64,000 bases of DNA, from NCBI RefSeq assembly GCF_001742285.1, contig NZ_MIEK01000011.1, positions 1 to 64,000 of the forward strand. Direction: 5' to 3'. Under the pieces are notes generated by a model. That model was not told where the DNA came from. It made no database searches and saw only the letters and a list, made by a program, of their open reading frames with translations. The translations under genes and the position numbers were made by a program. The DNA is from Enterococcus rivorum (GTDB lineage: Bacteria; Bacillota; Bacilli; Lactobacillales; Enterococcaceae). Numbering within the stretch: position 1 is the first letter of the stretch; each line of letters starts with the position of its first letter. Shown here in pieces: positions 1 through 9,236 of the stretch.

Positions 1-17
1 TCGTTTGACGCCAGTTA

Positions 18-70
18 GGAATGAAATCGGCTCGTTTCTTGCCGAGTTGCTTCCGGCTAGCTGCCTCTTC
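18..70. repeat. Intergenic repeat module, copy 1
   Basis: A stretch holding GGAATGAAATCGG (18–30) and, after a short variable spacer, AGTTGCTTCCG-GCTAGCTGCCTCTTC (45–70). Both blocks recur in the same order and orientation at 35588–35653, with a longer spacer and one or two base changes. No reading frame is evident. It may be part of a dispersed non-coding element or the end of a longer transcript that enters from outside the window. Confidence 0.5.
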
Positions 71-133
71 GTTGATAGTTGATCCCTCTTGTTTTTTGAA
101 CGGAACATTCTCTTTTTTTAGAAATCAAAAAAG

Positions 134-178
134 TGAGGCAACAATCAGATGTATTTCTGACTATTGTCCCACTCTCTT
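134..178. repeat. Imperfect inverted repeat (hairpin)
   Basis: Arms of roughly 18 bp beginning AGTGAGGCAACAATCAGA and ending TCTGACTATTGTCCCACTCT surround a 6-base loop. On the minus strand the hairpin runs into a T-rich tract, so it could stop minus-strand transcripts. No minus-strand gene lies immediately to its right, so its role is unclear. The rest of 1–345 holds the repeat module and a promoter-like site, and no gene was seen. Confidence 0.4.
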
Positions 179-205
179 GTTGCTTAGGTAAATTATGGTA
201 AAATA
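177..205 (+). promoter_or_regulatory. Promoter-like site upstream of the Nudix gene
   Basis: TTGTTG, a 17-base spacer and TAAAAT, with TGG just before the -10 (an extended -10 pattern). It lies about 140 bases before the Nudix start codon and implies a long untranslated leader. Confidence 0.45.
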
Positions 206-345
206 AATAGGAATAGAAAACGCATTTATTTTTTGAATCTTTTTGTATAAAGGATTTTTTTATTTAACGAAGATAAGTGGGGCAACTAATTATTTTTTAG
301 TCTGAATGGTAGAAATATAGTGGAGAATTGTGAAAGGTGGGGATG

Positions 346-810
346 ATGTTGGATTGTACGTTTAAGACAAAAAAAGGTCGTTTTAATTATCGTGTGGGTG
401 GAATTATTCTTAAAGATGAAAAAATGCTAGTAATAACAAATTCAAAAGAAAATTACTATTACTCCATAGGTGGTCGGGTTCAAATGAATGAAACGATGGA
501 CCAAGCAATTGAAAGAGAAGTTTTTGAAGAGACCGGTTGCCATATTTTAACCAAAAGGTTAGGCATCATTCACGAGAATTTTTTCACCTCCTCAGTTACA
601 AATGAAAAATATCATGAAATTTCCATGTATTATTATGTTGATTTAAAAGAGAAAGTAGTTGAGTGTTTGTCAATCAACGAATTTGGTTCAGAAGAATCAT
701 TAGTATGGTTACCATTGAAGGAATTAGAGAAGTTTGATTTAAGACCAGATTTTTTGAAAAATATTTTATCATATGAGAAAACAAGAATCCATCATTTAGT
801 CACAGAATGA
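346..810 (+). CDS. Nudix hydrolase family protein
   Basis: A 154-residue protein with a complete Nudix box at about residues 43–65: Gly, five residues, Glu, seven residues, then REVFEETG. The family cleaves nucleoside diphosphates linked to another group using a metal bound by the Glu cluster; the substrate cannot be read from the sequence. Start choice: ATG at 346 lies five bases after AAAGGTGG. The in-frame ATG at 343 and GTG at 337 are too close to, or inside, that ribosome site. The gene appears monocistronic. A loose hairpin with a T-run follows at about 822–900. Family assignment is firm and substrate unknown. Confidence 0.88.
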   Translation: MLDCTFKTKKGRFNYRVGGIILKDEKMLVITNSKENYYYSIGGRVQMNETMDQAIEREVFEETGCHILTKRLGIIHENFFTSSVTNEKYHEISMYYYVDLKEKVVECLSINEFGSEESLVWLPLKELEKFDLRPDFLKNILSYEKTRIHHLVTE

Positions 811-962
811 TTATAAAAAAAGAAGCGAAATTTTCAATAATGAACAATGGAAAAATAGGCCAATCCTTGATAAAATATTACTTCAAAATTTGCTTTTTTT
901 ATTAATAATTAAATGAATAACGAATAAATAAAAATAAACTGTCTTTTCAGAATTAGATGTGT

Positions 963-968
963 TAGAAT
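963..968 (+). promoter_or_regulatory. Extended -10 element before the leader peptide
   Basis: TGT followed by TAGAAT, about 28 bases upstream of the leader ORF start. No good -35 hexamer is visible at the usual distance. It would place the RNA start just before the leader peptide ribosome site. Confidence 0.4.
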
Positions 969-995
969 ACATTCTGTAAAGAAAGGTGAGTAAGA

Positions 996-1076
996 ATGTT
1001 TGTTCTTTCATATAATTTTATAACTAGAATCAGCTCCCAACAAATGAATGTGATGAAGCATTGTTGTGGAGCCTAA
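996..1076 (+). CDS. Putative 26-residue regulatory leader peptide
   Basis: A short ORF with a good ribosome site (AAAGGTGAG, five bases before the ATG). The peptide begins MFVLSYNF and ends KHCCGA. Its second half encodes a hairpin (arms about 1033–1046 and 1059–1072). A nested stem (about 1093–1161), an intrinsic terminator (1188–1227) and an ABC-F gene follow. This is the layout of ribosome-stalling attenuators that control antibiotic-resistance ABC-F genes. That it is translated, and which drug might stall it, are inferences. I do not recognise the peptide itself. Confidence 0.55.
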   Translation: MFVLSYNFITRISSQQMNVMKHCCGA

Positions 1077-1091
1077 TAAAAGAAACCTTCA

Positions 1092-1161
1092 TCGTTCTTA
1101 ACTAAATACTATTTTTTAAGACTGAAACCTAGTCTTATTTAGTGTTGGTTTAAAGAACGAG
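1092..1161 (+). promoter_or_regulatory. Nested stem-loop in the ABC-F leader
   Basis: Three stacked stems: outer CGTTCTT with AAGAACG, middle ACTAAATA with TATTTAGT, inner AAGACT with AGTCTT. It sits between the leader peptide and the terminator, so it is a candidate anti-terminator or structural spacer of the attenuator. Confidence 0.5.
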
Positions 1162-1187
1162 GAAAGTAATTCTTAATAGTGCTTATT

Positions 1188-1227
1188 AAAGGACAACGTG
1201 TTTCTTGCGTTGTCCTTTGTTTATTTT
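1188..1227 (+). terminator. Attenuator terminator upstream of the ABC-F gene
   Basis: A perfect 11-bp stem, AAAGGACAACG with CGTTGTCCTTT, with a 9-base loop, followed by GTTTATTTT. It lies about 195 bases before the ABC-F start, so transcription must read through for the gene to be expressed. Confidence 0.75.
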
Positions 1228-1421
1228 GGCTGACAAGGGATGAATCAGGGCAACCTATTTATTCCTTTTTTTGTGCTTATTTTTTAATGAGGGGAAGAAT
1301 AGCTAACGTAAGAAGACGTTGTCTGTTTAGATGAAGATAGAATGGACAATCAGAAACCTGAATACAAATATTAAGAGAGCGTGGGCAACTATCGCTCGCT
1401 ATGAGAAGTGAGGAAAAAGCA

Positions 1422-2957
1422 ATGAGTTTATTAGAAATTGAAGGATTAACCCAAGGATTTGGTGAGAAGGTGTTGTATGAGAATGCTTCTTTACGAGTCA
1501 ACAAAGGAGATCATATGGGATTGACAGGTCAAAATGGTGTTGGAAAATCAACATTAATAAAAATAATGACAGGAGAAATTTTACCTGATGAAGGTAAGAT
1601 TACATGGCAGAACAATAGCAAAGTGGGGTATTTAGATCAATATATGGAAGTAACAGGAAACTTGACGATTAAAGATTTTTTACAGCAAGCTTTTCAACCA
1701 CTTTATAAATTAGAGCGGCAAATTATGGAACTTTATGAAACTTATGGAGAATTAGGTGATGAAAAGTTATTAGAACGAGCAGGTAATCTACAAATGAAAT
1801 TGGATGAGAGTCCTTTTTATCGAATTGAAAGTATTATTAAGGATTTAGCCAATGGACTAGGTATTCAAGCAATAGGGATGGATCGTTTTTTGAATGAACT
1901 AAGTGGTGGACAACGCTCAAAAGTAATTTTGGCTAAACTTTTATTAGAGGAACCAGATGTTTTATTATTGGATGAACCAACAAACTATTTGGATGATACC
2001 CATATTCAATGGTTGACAGGCTATTTGAATCAATTTAAAGGAAGTTTTATCTTAGTTTCTCATGATTACAATTTTTTGAACCATGTTTCTAACTGTATTT
2101 GTGATATTGAGTTTGGAAAATTGACAAAATATGCTGGGAATATTGACAAATCTTTTTTACAGAAAGAAAAAAATAAAGAATCTTATTTAAAGCAATACCA
2201 TGCTCAACAAGCTAAAATAGAAAAATCTGAAGCATATATCCGAAAATATAAGGAAGGAAACCGTGCAACAATGGCGAAAAGTCGCCAAAAGCAATTGAAT
2301 CGATTGGAACGATTGACACCCCCAGGAAGTATCATGAAGCCAAAATTTTCGTTTCCTTATGAACCAATTGTCTCAACACTTGGTGTTGTAACAAATAAGT
2401 TGGAAATAGGCTATAAAAAACCTTTACTAGCACCAATTAATCTCTCAATCCATTCAGGAGAAAAAATAGCAATCAAAGGGTTTAACGGTATTGGAAAATC
2501 TACTTTGATTAAAACACTAGTCGATATTATTCAACCACTAAATGGAGAAATCCAGTATCCAGCAAATACTAAAATCAATTATTTTTCTCAAGACTTAACG
2601 TGGGAAAATAGTTATCTGACACCATTGACGTATCTGAACAATCAATTTCCAAAAAGTACGATAAAAGAGAGGCGTACTTATTTAGCAAAGTCTGGCTTAC
2701 CTGAAAAGTTGGTGACTCAACCATTGCGTTTACTAAGTGGCGGAGAGCAAACTAAGGTAAAGTTATGTGAGTTAATGATGATATCTAGTAACATTCTTTT
2801 TCTTGATGAACCGACGAATCATATTGATGTCGTAGCCAAGGAAAGTTTAAAACAAGCAATTTGGGATTATCAAGGAACAGTGCTGATTGTTTCTCACGAA
2901 GAGGAGTTTTATAGCGAAATAGTTGATCGAATAATAAATTTTGAGGAGATGGTATAA
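1422..2957 (+). CDS. ABC-F family ATPase, YfmM-like
   Basis: A 511-residue soluble protein with two ABC domains and no membrane segments, as in ABC-F ribosome-associated ATPases. The first domain has Walker A GQNGVGKST (about residues 36–44), signature LSGGQ and a DEPTNYLD Walker B. A charged helical linker (about 250–310) follows. The second domain has GFNGIGKST, LSGGEQ and DEPTNHID. ABC-F proteins act at the ribosomal E site, and some protect against antibiotics. The N-terminus resembles Bacillus YfmM from memory. ATG 1422 is chosen over ATG 1401 because AGTGAGG lies eight bases before it. A small hairpin (GAGCG/CGCTC, about 1377–1399) sits just before the ribosome site and could affect initiation. 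The attenuator-like leader suggests drug-induced expression. Target and drug are unknown. Confidence 0.9.
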   Translation: MSLLEIEGLTQGFGEKVLYENASLRVNKGDHMGLTGQNGVGKSTLIKIMTGEILPDEGKITWQNNSKVGYLDQYMEVTGNLTIKDFLQQAFQPLYKLERQIMELYETYGELGDEKLLERAGNLQMKLDESPFYRIESIIKDLANGLGIQAIGMDRFLNELSGGQRSKVILAKLLLEEPDVLLLDEPTNYLDDTHIQWLTGYLNQFKGSFILVSHDYNFLNHVSNCICDIEFGKLTKYAGNIDKSFLQKEKNKESYLKQYHAQQAKIEKSEAYIRKYKEGNRATMAKSRQKQLNRLERLTPPGSIMKPKFSFPYEPIVSTLGVVTNKLEIGYKKPLLAPINLSIHSGEKIAIKGFNGIGKSTLIKTLVDIIQPLNGEIQYPANTKINYFSQDLTWENSYLTPLTYLNNQFPKSTIKERRTYLAKSGLPEKLVTQPLRLLSGGEQTKVKLCELMMISSNILFLDEPTNHIDVVAKESLKQAIWDYQGTVLIVSHEEEFYSEIVDRIINFEEMV

Positions 2958-3129
2958 TCAGTCAATTTTTGTTTTAACATAAGAATCTATTGATTATTAG
3001 AATTTTCTTTTTTATCTATCATTTTTTTGATTTTTGTACTAGAAAATAGTCGAAATATTTTAAAAAAAGTCAAAAACCAGTTATGCTAAATCTATAGGGA
3101 TAAAATAACTATGGATGGAGTGGGGAAGA

Positions 3130-6100
3130 ATGAAAAAGATAATATCCGCATTTTTAACACTACTACTTTGTTTTCAATTTTTCCCCCCTTTGATTGCAGT
3201 GGCAGTTACTATGGATGGGGATGGAGAAGTATCTTTAAGTAATGTCGAAATGGAACCTACCAGTACAAAAAATAGCGCAGAAATCAAAATAACAGTCAAC
3301 GCAAAAACTATGCAGGCTCAAGAAGCATCAATTGGTATTTCGGCTAATTTCAAATTAAAAGCTATGGATACAAAAGAATTAACAGATACAAAAGGGAATA
3401 TCCAAGGTACCTATTTAGTAAAAGAAAATAATGTCCAATTAAGCATTAATGATAATGTAGAAGGAATGTTAAGTTTTTACATTGAAGGTGGAATTACTGA
3501 AGGTACAAAAATGCAAAAAGTACTATTCAATATGGGAAACTCTTCTAAAGAATTACTATTGCCTATTGATTGGATGGAGTCAAAAACTATAGATAGTCAA
3601 TCGGAAATATCAAAGGAGAAAGAAGCTGGAAATCAAACTAGCAAAAAGGATAATAAAGATAAGAAAGCTCAACCTAAACAAACTTATCGGGCAGCGATGA
3701 ATATTGATGACATCTATAATTCTTTAGGATTGCCAGATAATTTTTTAACCTCTATGAATTTGACTTTTGAAGATTCAAATGGAGTTCAAGTAGTTGATCC
3801 AACAGTAAATGATACCATCAATTTTAATTTCACCTTTGTTTTACCAGAGGCTGTTCGACAATTAATGCAGGGAGGCGATTATTATACTATTCAATTGCCT
3901 GACACAGTAAAAATTGCTCAGGATCAAACATATCTGTTGTCTAGTAATGGTGTCCAATATGCAACGCTTACTATTGATACAAGTGGGTTAGTGACTATTA
4001 CCTTTACTAATGAGGTACAGGATGCTTCAGATATAAATGGAAACTTTCATTTTACAGGAACATTCAACAAAATAAATATTGGGGGACCAGGTCCAATTAT
4101 TATTATTCCTGGAACGCATGAAGAGCTACAAGTAACAGTTAATCTTAAGCCAAACTATACTGGTGATAATATTGCTAAAGCGGGCCATTTTGATCGTGCT
4201 CAAAATCCTACTGAAATTATTTGGAATGTCGATATTAATGTCGGTCTCAATTCATTAACAAATGCGCAGGTGAGCGAAACTTTTCCAAATGGTACGACCT
4301 TTGAAAGCGTTCAAGTATATGAGGTCCAAGTTGATTTCTCTGGGAATGTTGTCGCAGGTTCTGCAACTTTAGTAGATCCGAGCAATTATACAGTGGGTAA
4401 TAACGGTACAGTGACATTCATTAATCCAATTCAAAATGCTTATCAGATTCAATATACAACATCCATAGATGATGATGCAAAGCCAGCAGCTGGTGGACAA
4501 ATAAATTTTGTAAACAACGCAGTCTTGCAGTCGGATGGAGTAAATAGTGCAACTGCTCAAGCGACCGTAGCAGCAAATTATGGTAAAGAAATTAATAAAA
4601 CTAGGGGAAACTATGATTCAAAGAATCAAATTATTAATTGGAAAATTAATTATAATTATGGAGAAAAAAGTATAACGAATGGAATGCTTACAGATACATT
4701 TCAAATGTCTGCCATGACCTTGGTTTCAAATTCAGTGAAGCTTTACCCTGTAACCTTTACTAACAATGGAACAGCAATTGAAGGGACTCAGTTAATTGAA
4801 GGAACAGATTATAATTTGATTCCAACTGGAGAGGGTTTTCAAATTGAGTTCCTTAATACTCTACAGACTGCTGTGGATATTTATTATCAGACTGGATATA
4901 ACGGGGTCGTAGATACGACGGTTACTGCTAATAATACTGTGATTACGGAAAGTGGAGAAACAGCTGGTAGTACTGGTTCGTATGTTCAGCAAAATGTTAT
5001 AAAAAAATTAGGAGCAGTCAACTATGATGCCAAAACCGTTTCGTGGAATATTGCTGTCAATATCAATCAATATTCTATGAATAATTGGCAATTGACTGAC
5101 ACAGCTAGTGTTGGTTTGACGTTGGAAACGAATACCTTTAAAATTTTTGATCAAAATACACAACAGTACTTAGTAGCAGGACAGGATTATACATTTTCCT
5201 ATGATTCTGTGACAAGAGTTATTAGTGTGGCGTTTATTAATAATTACACTGAAACGAATCATACTTTTTCTGTTTCTTATACAGATGATTATGACACAAC
5301 CGTTGATCCATCGCCAAATTTGAAATTTGTTAATACTGCCCAAGTGCAATGGGAAACAACTAGCGGACAGACAATAACAGATGAAAATAGCCAAACCTTT
5401 GATCCTAATCCGGCAACAATAAACAGTGGATCGAAATCTGGAAGCTACAATGCAATTACAAAATTAATTACTTGGTCTGTGTCAATTAACTATCGAGATG
5501 AAGATATTCAAAATTCTAAGATTACTGATCCTATTCTAGGAAATCAAAATTTTGTTCCTAGTTCGATGCATATTTATCACTACACAATAGCTTCTGATGG
5601 ATCAATCATTCAGGGAGCGGAGTTGACACCTACTGAATATCTAGCATTAGGGATTCAGCTACCTACTGCAGGCAATAATAATACCTTAATCATCAACTTC
5701 GCAGATAATTTACCAAATATGTATTTGGTCGTTTATCAAACGAGTCTGAATAACGAACTGATTCATGCAAGTTACACTAATGATGCTATTTACAGTAATG
5801 ACAGCTACCCGGATTATACCTTAGATGCAGAAGTAACAATTAATCATGGCGATGAGTTGTTAACGAAGAGTGGGGTTCAGGACAGTCAAGGGTACGTAGA
5901 ATGGTCGGCAACCATCAACGGAGGGCAGTCAACGCTCTATGAAACTGTAATTGTTGATACGCCTTCAGCCAATCAATCAATTGATTTGAGCAGTGTACAA
6001 TTGTTTAATACTACTGTAGACCAAGCTGGGAATCTCACTCAAGGAAGTCAATTAGTAGCAGGTCAAGATTATTCCATTATACTTGATACGAATAATGTTA

Positions 6101-9100
6101 CTGGACAGCAGGTAATGACGATTGATTTAATTAATAATTATCAAACATTAACTCAAGCATTAATGTTGACCTATAAAACGATGGTTTTGTTGGAAACTAG
6201 TAGCGGTAGCGTGACAAATGAAATAGATTTAAGTAGTACTGGAACAACAGAAACTAGTAGCGGTCGCTCTTCTAGTGTGGACGTTGTAGTGGGGAGCGGT
6301 GGTGGTGCTGCTTTTGGGGAAATAGGAAGTTTGACTATACAAAAAACAGATCCTATGGGACAGAAGCTGCCATTAGGCGGAACCTTTGAATTGTTAGATA
6401 AAAATAAAAATCAAGTTCTGCGTTCAGGAACTGTAGATGTGAATGGATTATTGACATTTGGTGCACTACCTTATGGTTCTTATATCTTGCAAGAAACAGA
6501 TACATTAACTAATTTAGGGTATACAATTAGTCAGCAATTAGTAGATGGAATTCCAGTAGAAATCAATGCGGCAACGACTCAAGGAACTCCGATTGTTATT
6601 CAAAATCAACTAGGGAAAATCCAAATGATTAAAGAAAACGAGCAAGGACAGGCTCTTCCAGGAGCGATATTTCAACTAGAAGTGTTTAATCCGATTACTT
6701 CTGTTTGGGAAATTACTGGAACAAATCAAAGTTTGATAACTGATACTGATGGGAACCTGACTATCAATGGGTTATCGCCAGGTCAGTATCGTTTGACTGA
6801 GATTCAAGCACCTCAAGGCTATATAAGGAATAGCGAGTCGATTATATTTAATATTGTTGTAAATGAATCAAACCAACTAGTTGCAGTCGGTTTACCGACT
6901 TCTTATACAAATTATTTAGCCGCAATTAGCTTCAATAAAACCGATAATCAAGGCTTACCTTTGCAAGGAGCGGTATTCGGTCTGTATAACCAAGAGGATT
7001 TGACAACGGTACTTGCAACAGCGACATCAGCTATTAACGGAACTGTTACTTTTGAAAATGTAGGGCCGGGAAATTATGAAATTAGCGAGCAAAGCAGTCC
7101 AAGCGGATATTTAACAAATACGGAAGTGTTGACAAATATTGCGGTTCCAAATGTAGCAAGCTCACCAGTGGGAATAATTAATCTTGGGACTACCTTTATT
7201 AATTACCAAGGCTCTGTCAAATTAACAAAATATGGGAATAGCTTGAGTGGAAGAGTACCACTCAGCGGTGTGCAATTCAATTTAGAAAATACACAGGAGC
7301 AAGTTGTGGCAAGTGGAACAACAGATATCAATGGAAATTTGCAAATTGACAATCTTACTCCAGGAACGTACTACTTTATTGAACAAAATCTAGGTACGAA
7401 TACCCAATATATTCTGAATACTCAACCAGTGGAAGTAGTTGTGGCAGCGAACGCGTCTGGTGAGCCGACAGTGGTTCAAGTCGAGATGGATAATTATCAA
7501 GGGGCTATTCAATTGGAGAAGGTAGACAGTCAAGGAAAACCATTATCTGGTGCGAAGTTTACACTCTATAATAAAGTCAATGATTCAGTTGTTCAATCTG
7601 GATTAACATCAGATAGTAATGGAATCGTTAGCCAAGCAAACTTAGCACCTGGGAATTATTATTTGTTAGAGACACAAGCGCCGGTAGATGCTGAGGGTGA
7701 TGCTTACATTATTAATGATTATCCCATTAATTTTACGATTCCTAGTACTATAGAGGGGGAACCAGATACAATTGATTTACAGCAGTTCCAAAATTTCCAA
7801 GGGAAAGTCGGTTTAACAAAGGTTGGGCAAGGTAGTTTACCGATTGCTGGAGCTAAATTCGAACTTTATCAAGCTGTTGGTAGCAATGAAGTGCTTGTTC
7901 CAGTGAATGGACAAAATTATATCGAAGCAGATTCAAATGGTACTTTAGCGATTGATGATTTAAGTCCAGGCTCTTATAAATTAATTGAAATTGAAGCTCC
8001 AACAGGTTATCTGATTAATCTTCAGCCAATCTATTTTACCGTTCAGGCAGAAGATGCAGGGCAGCCACCGGTTGAGAATTTTTCAATTATTAATTATGAG
8101 GTTGGTATTAAGGCAAGAAAAGTTTCTGACAGCAATCAACCATTGCCTGAATATTTAGCCAATGCAACTTTTGAGATTCTCGATTCAAATAACCGACCAG
8201 TTCAAGTTTATGATAATCAGAATCAGCCAGTATATAATTTTCAATCAGGTATTAATGGAGAGATTCAGGTTACGGGTTTAGAAGCAGGCAGCTATACCCT
8301 TGTGGAAATAGCTGCACCAGATGGGTATGTAAAAAACACTGAGGGTGTTCCATTTACGATTGAAGCAGTAGTAGGGGAACCAAAGCCCTTGATTTTAGAT
8401 TTAGGTAATATTGTGAACTATCAGGGGAAAATCCAAATTCAAAAACAAGATGAGAACAATCAATTATTAACAGGTGGTCAATTTGAATTACAAGATGAGA
8501 ATGGTCAGGTAATCAAGGTGTTTAATAAAGCTGGCTTAGAAACAGAGCAGTTGTCGGCTGTAGATGGAGAAATTTTTGCAACAGGAATTCCTCCTGGAAA
8601 ATACTATCTAGTTGAAACGAAAGCACCAGCTGGCTATATTCTCGAAGATAACCCAAAAGTTTTACCAGTGACTATCAATCAAGCAGGGGCTGGTGAGGCT
8701 GGAGCCACATTTACTGGAGCGTTTACTAATTACCAAGGGTCAGTTCTTCTAAATAAATTTTCAGTAGAGGCGAAAAAACCGCTTGAAAATGCAGTTTTCG
8801 AGTTATACACAAAAGATGAAAAAGTAATTACCTCTTCTTTAAAAACAAATAAAGAAGGACAAATAGTAGTAGAGAAATTAGCACCAGGAGAGTACTATTT
8901 TATTGAAAAAGAAGCACCAAAAGGCTATGAATTGTCACTCGAAAAGCAAGTATTTACTATTAACAAAGCTGCAACTGGAAAACCGGAACAGATAGTATTG
9001 ACGATGACAAATAAACTCAAACCAGAGGTGCCTGTAAAGCCTAAGAAGTTAGATGAAAAAGAAGGTACAATAGGAAAATTTGGTGAACAAGTAAGGAATG

Positions 9101-9171
9101 TGTTTGTGATTGTCGGTGCGGTTCTTGTGATAGGTGTTATTGGATACACAATATGGAAAAAGAAAAAATAA
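3130..9171 (+). CDS. Giant multi-domain surface adhesin (SpaA/Cna-B repeats)
   Basis: A 2,013-residue exported protein. Signal peptide at residues 1–27 (MKK, hydrophobic core, then AVA). A charged linker at about 150–190 leads into Ig-like adhesin domains (about 195–1050). At least four of these carry a recurring pattern around W.(V/I).(I/V)N and LTDT, like collagen-binding-type domains. From about 1067 to 1970 there are nine repeats of the SpaA/Cna-B type (GA.F.L, PG.YYL.E, AP.GY). Such domains often hold internal Lys–Asn isopeptide bonds. The C-terminus has a hydrophobic helix (about 1990–2009) and KKKK, but no LPXTG-like sortase motif. Start 3130 follows GGAGTGGGG; ATG 3115 lies at the start of that ribosome-site region. 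Ligand unknown. It may be anchored by its membrane helix alone. Confidence 0.9.
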   Translation: MKKIISAFLTLLLCFQFFPPLIAVAVTMDGDGEVSLSNVEMEPTSTKNSAEIKITVNAKTMQAQEASIGISANFKLKAMDTKELTDTKGNIQGTYLVKENNVQLSINDNVEGMLSFYIEGGITEGTKMQKVLFNMGNSSKELLLPIDWMESKTIDSQSEISKEKEAGNQTSKKDNKDKKAQPKQTYRAAMNIDDIYNSLGLPDNFLTSMNLTFEDSNGVQVVDPTVNDTINFNFTFVLPEAVRQLMQGGDYYTIQLPDTVKIAQDQTYLLSSNGVQYATLTIDTSGLVTITFTNEVQDASDINGNFHFTGTFNKINIGGPGPIIIIPGTHEELQVTVNLKPNYTGDNIAKAGHFDRAQNPTEIIWNVDINVGLNSLTNAQVSETFPNGTTFESVQVYEVQVDFSGNVVAGSATLVDPSNYTVGNNGTVTFINPIQNAYQIQYTTSIDDDAKPAAGGQINFVNNAVLQSDGVNSATAQATVAANYGKEINKTRGNYDSKNQIINWKINYNYGEKSITNGMLTDTFQMSAMTLVSNSVKLYPVTFTNNGTAIEGTQLIEGTDYNLIPTGEGFQIEFLNTLQTAVDIYYQTGYNGVVDTTVTANNTVITESGETAGSTGSYVQQNVIKKLGAVNYDAKTVSWNIAVNINQYSMNNWQLTDTASVGLTLETNTFKIFDQNTQQYLVAGQDYTFSYDSVTRVISVAFINNYTETNHTFSVSYTDDYDTTVDPSPNLKFVNTAQVQWETTSGQTITDENSQTFDPNPATINSGSKSGSYNAITKLITWSVSINYRDEDIQNSKITDPILGNQNFVPSSMHIYHYTIASDGSIIQGAELTPTEYLALGIQLPTAGNNNTLIINFADNLPNMYLVVYQTSLNNELIHASYTNDAIYSNDSYPDYTLDAEVTINHGDELLTKSGVQDSQGYVEWSATINGGQSTLYETVIVDTPSANQSIDLSSVQLFNTTVDQAGNLTQGSQLVAGQDYSIILDTNNVTGQQVMTIDLINNYQTLTQALMLTYKTMVLLETSSGSVTNEIDLSSTGTTETSSGRSSSVDVVVGSGGGAAFGEIGSLTIQKTDPMGQKLPLGGTFELLDKNKNQVLRSGTVDVNGLLTFGALPYGSYILQETDTLTNLGYTISQQLVDGIPVEINAATTQGTPIVIQNQLGKIQMIKENEQGQALPGAIFQLEVFNPITSVWEITGTNQSLITDTDGNLTINGLSPGQYRLTEIQAPQGYIRNSESIIFNIVVNESNQLVAVGLPTSYTNYLAAISFNKTDNQGLPLQGAVFGLYNQEDLTTVLATATSAINGTVTFENVGPGNYEISEQSSPSGYLTNTEVLTNIAVPNVASSPVGIINLGTTFINYQGSVKLTKYGNSLSGRVPLSGVQFNLENTQEQVVASGTTDINGNLQIDNLTPGTYYFIEQNLGTNTQYILNTQPVEVVVAANASGEPTVVQVEMDNYQGAIQLEKVDSQGKPLSGAKFTLYNKVNDSVVQSGLTSDSNGIVSQANLAPGNYYLLETQAPVDAEGDAYIINDYPINFTIPSTIEGEPDTIDLQQFQNFQGKVGLTKVGQGSLPIAGAKFELYQAVGSNEVLVPVNGQNYIEADSNGTLAIDDLSPGSYKLIEIEAPTGYLINLQPIYFTVQAEDAGQPPVENFSIINYEVGIKARKVSDSNQPLPEYLANATFEILDSNNRPVQVYDNQNQPVYNFQSGINGEIQVTGLEAGSYTLVEIAAPDGYVKNTEGVPFTIEAVVGEPKPLILDLGNIVNYQGKIQIQKQDENNQLLTGGQFELQDENGQVIKVFNKAGLETEQLSAVDGEIFATGIPPGKYYLVETKAPAGYILEDNPKVLPVTINQAGAGEAGATFTGAFTNYQGSVLLNKFSVEAKKPLENAVFELYTKDEKVITSSLKTNKEGQIVVEKLAPGEYYFIEKEAPKGYELSLEKQVFTINKAATGKPEQIVLTMTNKLKPEVPVKPKKLDEKEGTIGKFGEQVRNVFVIVGAVLVIGVIGYTIWKKKK

Positions 9172-9184
9172 TGAACTAAGTAAA

Positions 9185-9224
9185 AAATGGGTGCCAGACT
9201 AATTTGTCGGCGCCCATTTTTTTT
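9185..9224. terminator. Bidirectional terminator between adhesin and efaA
   Basis: An 11-bp stem AAATGGGTGCC with GGCGCCCATTT, flanked by an A-run on the left and a T-run on the right. It can serve both the adhesin gene and the convergent efa operon. Confidence 0.85.
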
Positions 9225-9236
9225 AGAGGATTCTAG

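Noticed and set aside
822-900. Terminator of the Nudix gene
   Set aside because: AAGCGAAATTTT and AAAATTTGCTT can pair, but the loop of about 45 bases is too large to list it as a confident terminator.
8990-9171. Hidden LPXTG motif in an alternative frame at the adhesin C-terminus
   Set aside because: The final 60 residues are continuous in frame with the hydrophobic helix, and no LPXTG-like motif was seen there.
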